64,000 nucleotides of DNA from Nemertoderma westbladi (taxonomy: Eukaryota > Xenacoelomorpha > Nemertodermatida > Nemertodermatidae): the NCBI GenBank assembly GCA_032718475.1, contig JAUCBJ010002260.1, positions 22,496 to 86,495 on the forward strand, written 5' to 3'. The first letter of the stretch is position 1. Each line of letters starts with the position of its first letter. Made by a program: the position numbers and the translations under genes. The notes under the pieces were generated by a model. That model had not been told where the DNA came from and ran no database searches. It saw only the letters and a list, made by a program, of their open reading frames with translations. This document shows positions 61,030-64,000 of this stretch, piece by piece.

Positions 61030-62081
61030 ATGCATAGAGATGAAAGATGTTTGGTTTGTAATAAAGAAATGAGACAAGATAATCTATCTCGTCATATGGA
61101 AAGACATAGAAAGGATAAACTAATGGATCCATTACCAAAGAAATTTAAAAAATCCGAAGATATTTTTAGTGAAGATGAAAAGAAAAAGAGAGTTGAGCGT
61201 GATATTTTAAAGATAAAACAGACAATGGAAAATAAATTTCATAAAGTTATGAATATTTTGAAAGGGATACAAAAACAGTTACCCCTAGAAAATGATGAGA
61301 ATTTGAGTGAGGAAGATGAAGAAGAAGAGGACGATGAGATGGAGAATGAAAATAGTGAGGGTCAAGATGAAGTTGAAGAGAGTGAAGTTGGGAACGAAGA
61401 AAGTGAAGATCAGAAAGATGACGAAGAAAGTGAAGGTCAGGAAGGGCGTGAAGAAAGCGAAGGTCAGGAAGAGAATGAAGAAAGCGAAGGTCAGGAAGAG
61501 AATGAAGAAAGTGAAGAACAGGAAGAGGATGACGAAAGCGAAGGTCAGAAAGAGGATGAAGAAAGTGAAGGTAACAGGAAGAGGATGACGAAAGTGAAGG
61601 TCAGAAAGAGGATGAAGAAAGTGAAGGTCATGAAGAGGACGAAGAAAGTGAAGGTCAGGAAGACGACGAAGAAAGTGAAGGTCAGGAAAGTGAAGAAGAT
61701 GATGAAAATGATAATAATAAGGAAATATTGAGACAATTACTTGGAAATAAGAATAAATTGCGGAAAATTATTAAACATTTAGAAGAGAATGGTGAAAATA
61801 AAGAAGAGATATTGAGACAAATATTAGGAAACAAAAATCAAATGCGGAAATTTATTAAACAAATGGAAGAAAATGAGGAAAATAGAGAAGAGATATTAAG
61901 ACAGGTTCTGGGAAATAAAAGTAAATTACTGAAAATTAATGAACAATTGAATAAAATTAAGAAACAGTTGGTTAATGAGGAAGATGAAATTAAAGAAAAT
62001 CAACCAGCTTTTACTTATTTTCGAAGACCTATGACAACAAACTCTCGTACAGTATTTGCCCGCGCAGGACGACGCTATTGA
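61030..62081 (+). pseudogene. Polinton-3 zinc-finger / acidic-repeat / coiled-repeat protein, frameshifted
   Basis: It starts MHRDERCLVCNKEMRQDNLSR..., a C2H2 finger almost the same as the N-terminal finger of the Polinton-2 polymerases. A charged linker and helix follow (about 30-90), then a Glu/Ser-rich acidic region with many ESEGQE repeats (about 95-225), then three repeats of the type EEILRQ(L/I/V)LGNK (61716-61940), and a basic end (TTNSRTVFARAGRRY). An extra dinucleotide near 61573 (gaaggtaacaggaag against the repeat word gaaggtcaggaag) shifts the frame; the correct frame is open again to 62081. The intact form would be about 350 aa. Acidic repeats plus an element-specific finger suggest a DNA- or protein-binding accessory protein. 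No known family. Confidence 0.65.
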
Positions 62082-62093
62082 CATTTGTTTGTT

Positions 62094-62240
62094 TGAGTTC
62101 CTTTCATATTAGTATTAGGACTATTTATCCATAACAATTATATTAGTATTAGGACTATTTATCCATAACATTTATATTAGTATTAGGATTATTTATCCTT
62201 AATTATTATATTAGTATTATAAATGTATTTGCCAACAATA
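62094..62240 (+). repeat. Short tandem repeat after the Polinton-3 gene
   Basis: Three copies of an approximately 45-bp unit, tatattagtattaggactat...ttatccataac. Confidence 0.85.
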
Positions 62241-62478
62241 TTTATTACTATTAGGTCTATTTATTCAAGAAATTATATGTTTTTTATAATATATTTTGGA
62301 AAATTAGTCGACTAAGTCATAATTTTTAAAACTTTAAATAAGGGTGGAGTTATTTTATAAAGTTAAGAAGAGTGAATCAATGGAGGCAACCTGAAGTCTC
62401 ATCTCTTGCCCTTTACTCATAAGACCGCACGTTAACTCCCAAGGTTGCATACTATCACTATAGCTGGGAGAGTCAAAG
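62241..62478. other. Unassigned sequence before the minisatellite
   Basis: AT-rich to 62350, then about 120 bases of mixed sequence (gaggcaacctgaagtctcat...). No gene. Confidence 0.4.
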
Positions 62479-63625
62479 CTAGTGTACAGGAGTGAGGGAA
62501 GTGAGGCAGTGAGGAAGTGAGGGAAGTGAGGGAAGTGAGGAAGTGAGGCAGTGAGGCATAGTGAGGCAGTGAGGCATAGTGAGGCAGTGAGGCATAGTGA
62601 GGCAGTGAGGGAGTGAGGCATAGTGAGGGAGTGAGGAGTGAGGGAAGTGGGGCAGTGAGGCATAGTGAGGCAGTGAGGGAGTGAGGGAGTGAGGGAAGTG
62701 AGGGCAGTGAGGCATAGTGAGGCAGTGAGGCATAGTGAGGGAGTGAGGGAGTGAGGCAGTGAGGCATAGTGAGGCAGTGAGGGAAGTGAGGGAAGTGAGG
62801 CAGTGAGGCAAGTGAGGCAGTGAGGCAGTGAGGCAGTGAGGCGTAGTGAGGGAAGTGAGGCAGTGAGGCAGTGAGGCAAGTGAGGCAGTGAGGAAGTGAG
62901 GGAAGTGAGGGAATGAGGGAGGCAGTGAGGCATAGTGAGGCAGTGAGGCATAGTGAGGCATAGTGAGGCAGTGAGGCATAGTGAGGCAGTGAGGCATAGT
63001 GAGGGAAGTGAGGGAAGTGAGGGAGTGAGGGAAGTGAGGGAAGTGAGGGAAGTGAGGGAGTGAGGCATAGTGAGGCAGTGAGGCATAGTGAGGCAGTGAG
63101 GCATAGTGAGGGAAGTGAGGGAAGTGAGGCATAGTGAGGCAGTGAGGCATAGTGAGGGAAGTGAGGCATAGTGAGGCAGTGAGGCATAGTGAGGCAGTGA
63201 GGCATAGTGAGGGAGTGAGGGAGTGAGGCAAGTGAGGGAAGTGAGGGAAGTGAGGCATAGTGAGGGAGTGAGGGAGTGAGGGAAGTGGGGCAGTGAGGCA
63301 TAGTGAGGCAGTGAGGCAAGTGAGGAGTGAGGGAAGTGAGGGAAGTGAGGGAAGTGAGGGAAGTGAGGCATAGTGAGGCAGTGAGGCATAGTGAGGCATA
63401 GTGAGGCAGTGAGGCATAGTGAGGCAGTGAGGCATAGTGAGGCATAGTGAGGCAGTGAGGCATAGTGAGGCAGTGAGGCATAGTGAGGGAAGTGAGGGAA
63501 GTGAGGCATAGTGAGGCAGTGAGGCATAGTGAGGCAGTGAGGCATAGTGAGGCAGTGAGGCAGTGAGGAGTGAGGGAAGTGAGGGAAGTGAGGCATGAGG
63601 GAAGTGGGGCAGTGAGGCTAGTGAG
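62479..63625 (+). repeat. GTGAGG minisatellite, forward block
   Basis: Composed of the words GTGAGGCATA, GTGAGGCA and AGTGAGGGA in irregular order for 1.15 kb. Open frames through it on the minus strand (PHCLTMPHCLTASLCLT) are an effect of the repeat. Confidence 0.95.
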
Positions 63626-63627
63626 GC

Positions 63628-64000
63628 CCTCCTGCCTCACTGCCTCACTTCCCTCACTTCCCTCATGCCTCACTTCCCTCACTTCCTCACTGCCTCACTA
63701 TGCCTCACTGCCTCACTATGCCTCACTCCCTCACTCCCTCACTTCCCTCACTTCCCTCACTATGCCTCACTGCCTCACTATGCCTCACTGCCTCACTATG
63801 CCTCACTATGTCTCACTGCCTCACTATGCCTCACTGCCTCACTATGCCTCACTATGCCTCACTGCCTCACTATGCCTCACTTCCCTCACTTCCCTCACTT
63901 CCCTCACTTCCCTCACTTGCCTCACTGCCTCACTATGCCTCACTGCCCTCACTTCCCTCACTTCCCTCACTCCCTCACTATGCCTCACTTCCCTCACTTC
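63628..64000 (-). repeat. GTGAGG minisatellite, inverted block
   Basis: The same words as reverse complements (TGCCTCAC, TATGCCTCAC, TTCCCTCAC) up to the window end, forming a giant inverted repeat with the preceding block, centred near aggccctcctgcctc. Confidence 0.95.

Larger units (their letters stand above)
60270..64000 (+). mobile_element. Polinton-3: left end of a third Polinton-like element (partial)
   Basis: It starts agtagtaatagtatgcc inside the satellite and shares the 18-base word CTCTGCGACAGTTAGACC (60290-60307) with the left end of Polinton-2 (15606-15623), at about the same distance from the tip. It contains short palindromes, a promoter like that of Polinton-2 and a gene with a Polinton-polymerase-type zinc finger. 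The right end is outside the window, so TSD and size are unknown. Confidence 0.75.

Noticed and set aside
62355-63682. Long minus-strand open frames reading PHCLTMPHCLTASLCLT
   Set aside because: They are translations of the GTGAGG minisatellite; all three frames are open and no unique domain exists.

Overview
This is eukaryotic, almost certainly invertebrate animal, DNA. It is AT-rich and gene-poor, with no operons or ribosome-binding sites, and nearly all of it is transposable elements inserted into one another. The only likely host gene is a short secreted Ly6/three-finger-like protein at 493-1032. I cannot name the species. No tRNA, rRNA or CRISPR array was recognised.

Layout. (1) 1-2.6 kb: host gene plus relic DNA. 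(2) About 2.6-15.4 kb and again 39.2-39.4 kb: an old, decayed Polinton/Maverick-like element, here Polinton-1. It holds a DNA-binding-type protein of unknown function, a shattered protein-primed DNA polymerase B, a remnant that looks like a two-repeat TATA-binding protein (TBP), two small ORFs, a pseudogene of a conserved mobile-element family and an adenain-type cysteine protease. A young Ty3/Gypsy element (3571-8938, 254-bp LTRs, TSD AACCG) sits inside one of its ORFs. (3) 15.4-39.2 kb: an APE-type LINE that split the Polinton-1 protease gene (TSD ACCAGG). Polinton-2 (15586-30398, 14.8 kb, TSD TTCTCA, ends AGTAGT...ACTACT) inserted into this LINE. The rest of the LINE is a head-to-tail array of damaged copies. 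(4) 39980-56610: a 16.6-kb BEL/Pao retrotransposon on the minus strand with 2.2-kb LTRs and TSD CCTCC. (5) 56.6-60.27 kb: a 20-bp satellite enclosing a long decapeptide-repeat ORF whose C-terminus resembles the N-terminal ORF of a non-LTR retrotransposon. (6) 60270-64000: the left end of a third Polinton-like element, with a zinc-finger/acidic-repeat protein and a large GTGAGG minisatellite that flips to its reverse complement near 63627.

Polinton-2 has the Polinton hallmarks of a 6-bp TSD and long TIRs starting AGTAGT. It contains only a 570-aa unknown protein, three truncated polymerase-B copies, a protease tail and a small ORF. I found no integrase, packaging ATPase or capsid gene, so it is presumably non-autonomous. 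Both its ends carry 280-300-bp palindromes whose central segment has the same absolute orientation at the two ends, that is, opposite relative to the TIRs.

The most interesting signals are the TBP-like remnant in Polinton-1, the flip/flop-like terminal palindromes, and a 20-bp promoter-like motif (CCCCCGTTCACCACATTCCC) shared by the Polinton-2 TIRs and the promoters of unrelated Polinton genes. Together they suggest an element family with its own promoter grammar and possibly its own TBP. This is inference. The relative ages of the nested insertions can be read directly from the TSDs and interrupted ORFs.
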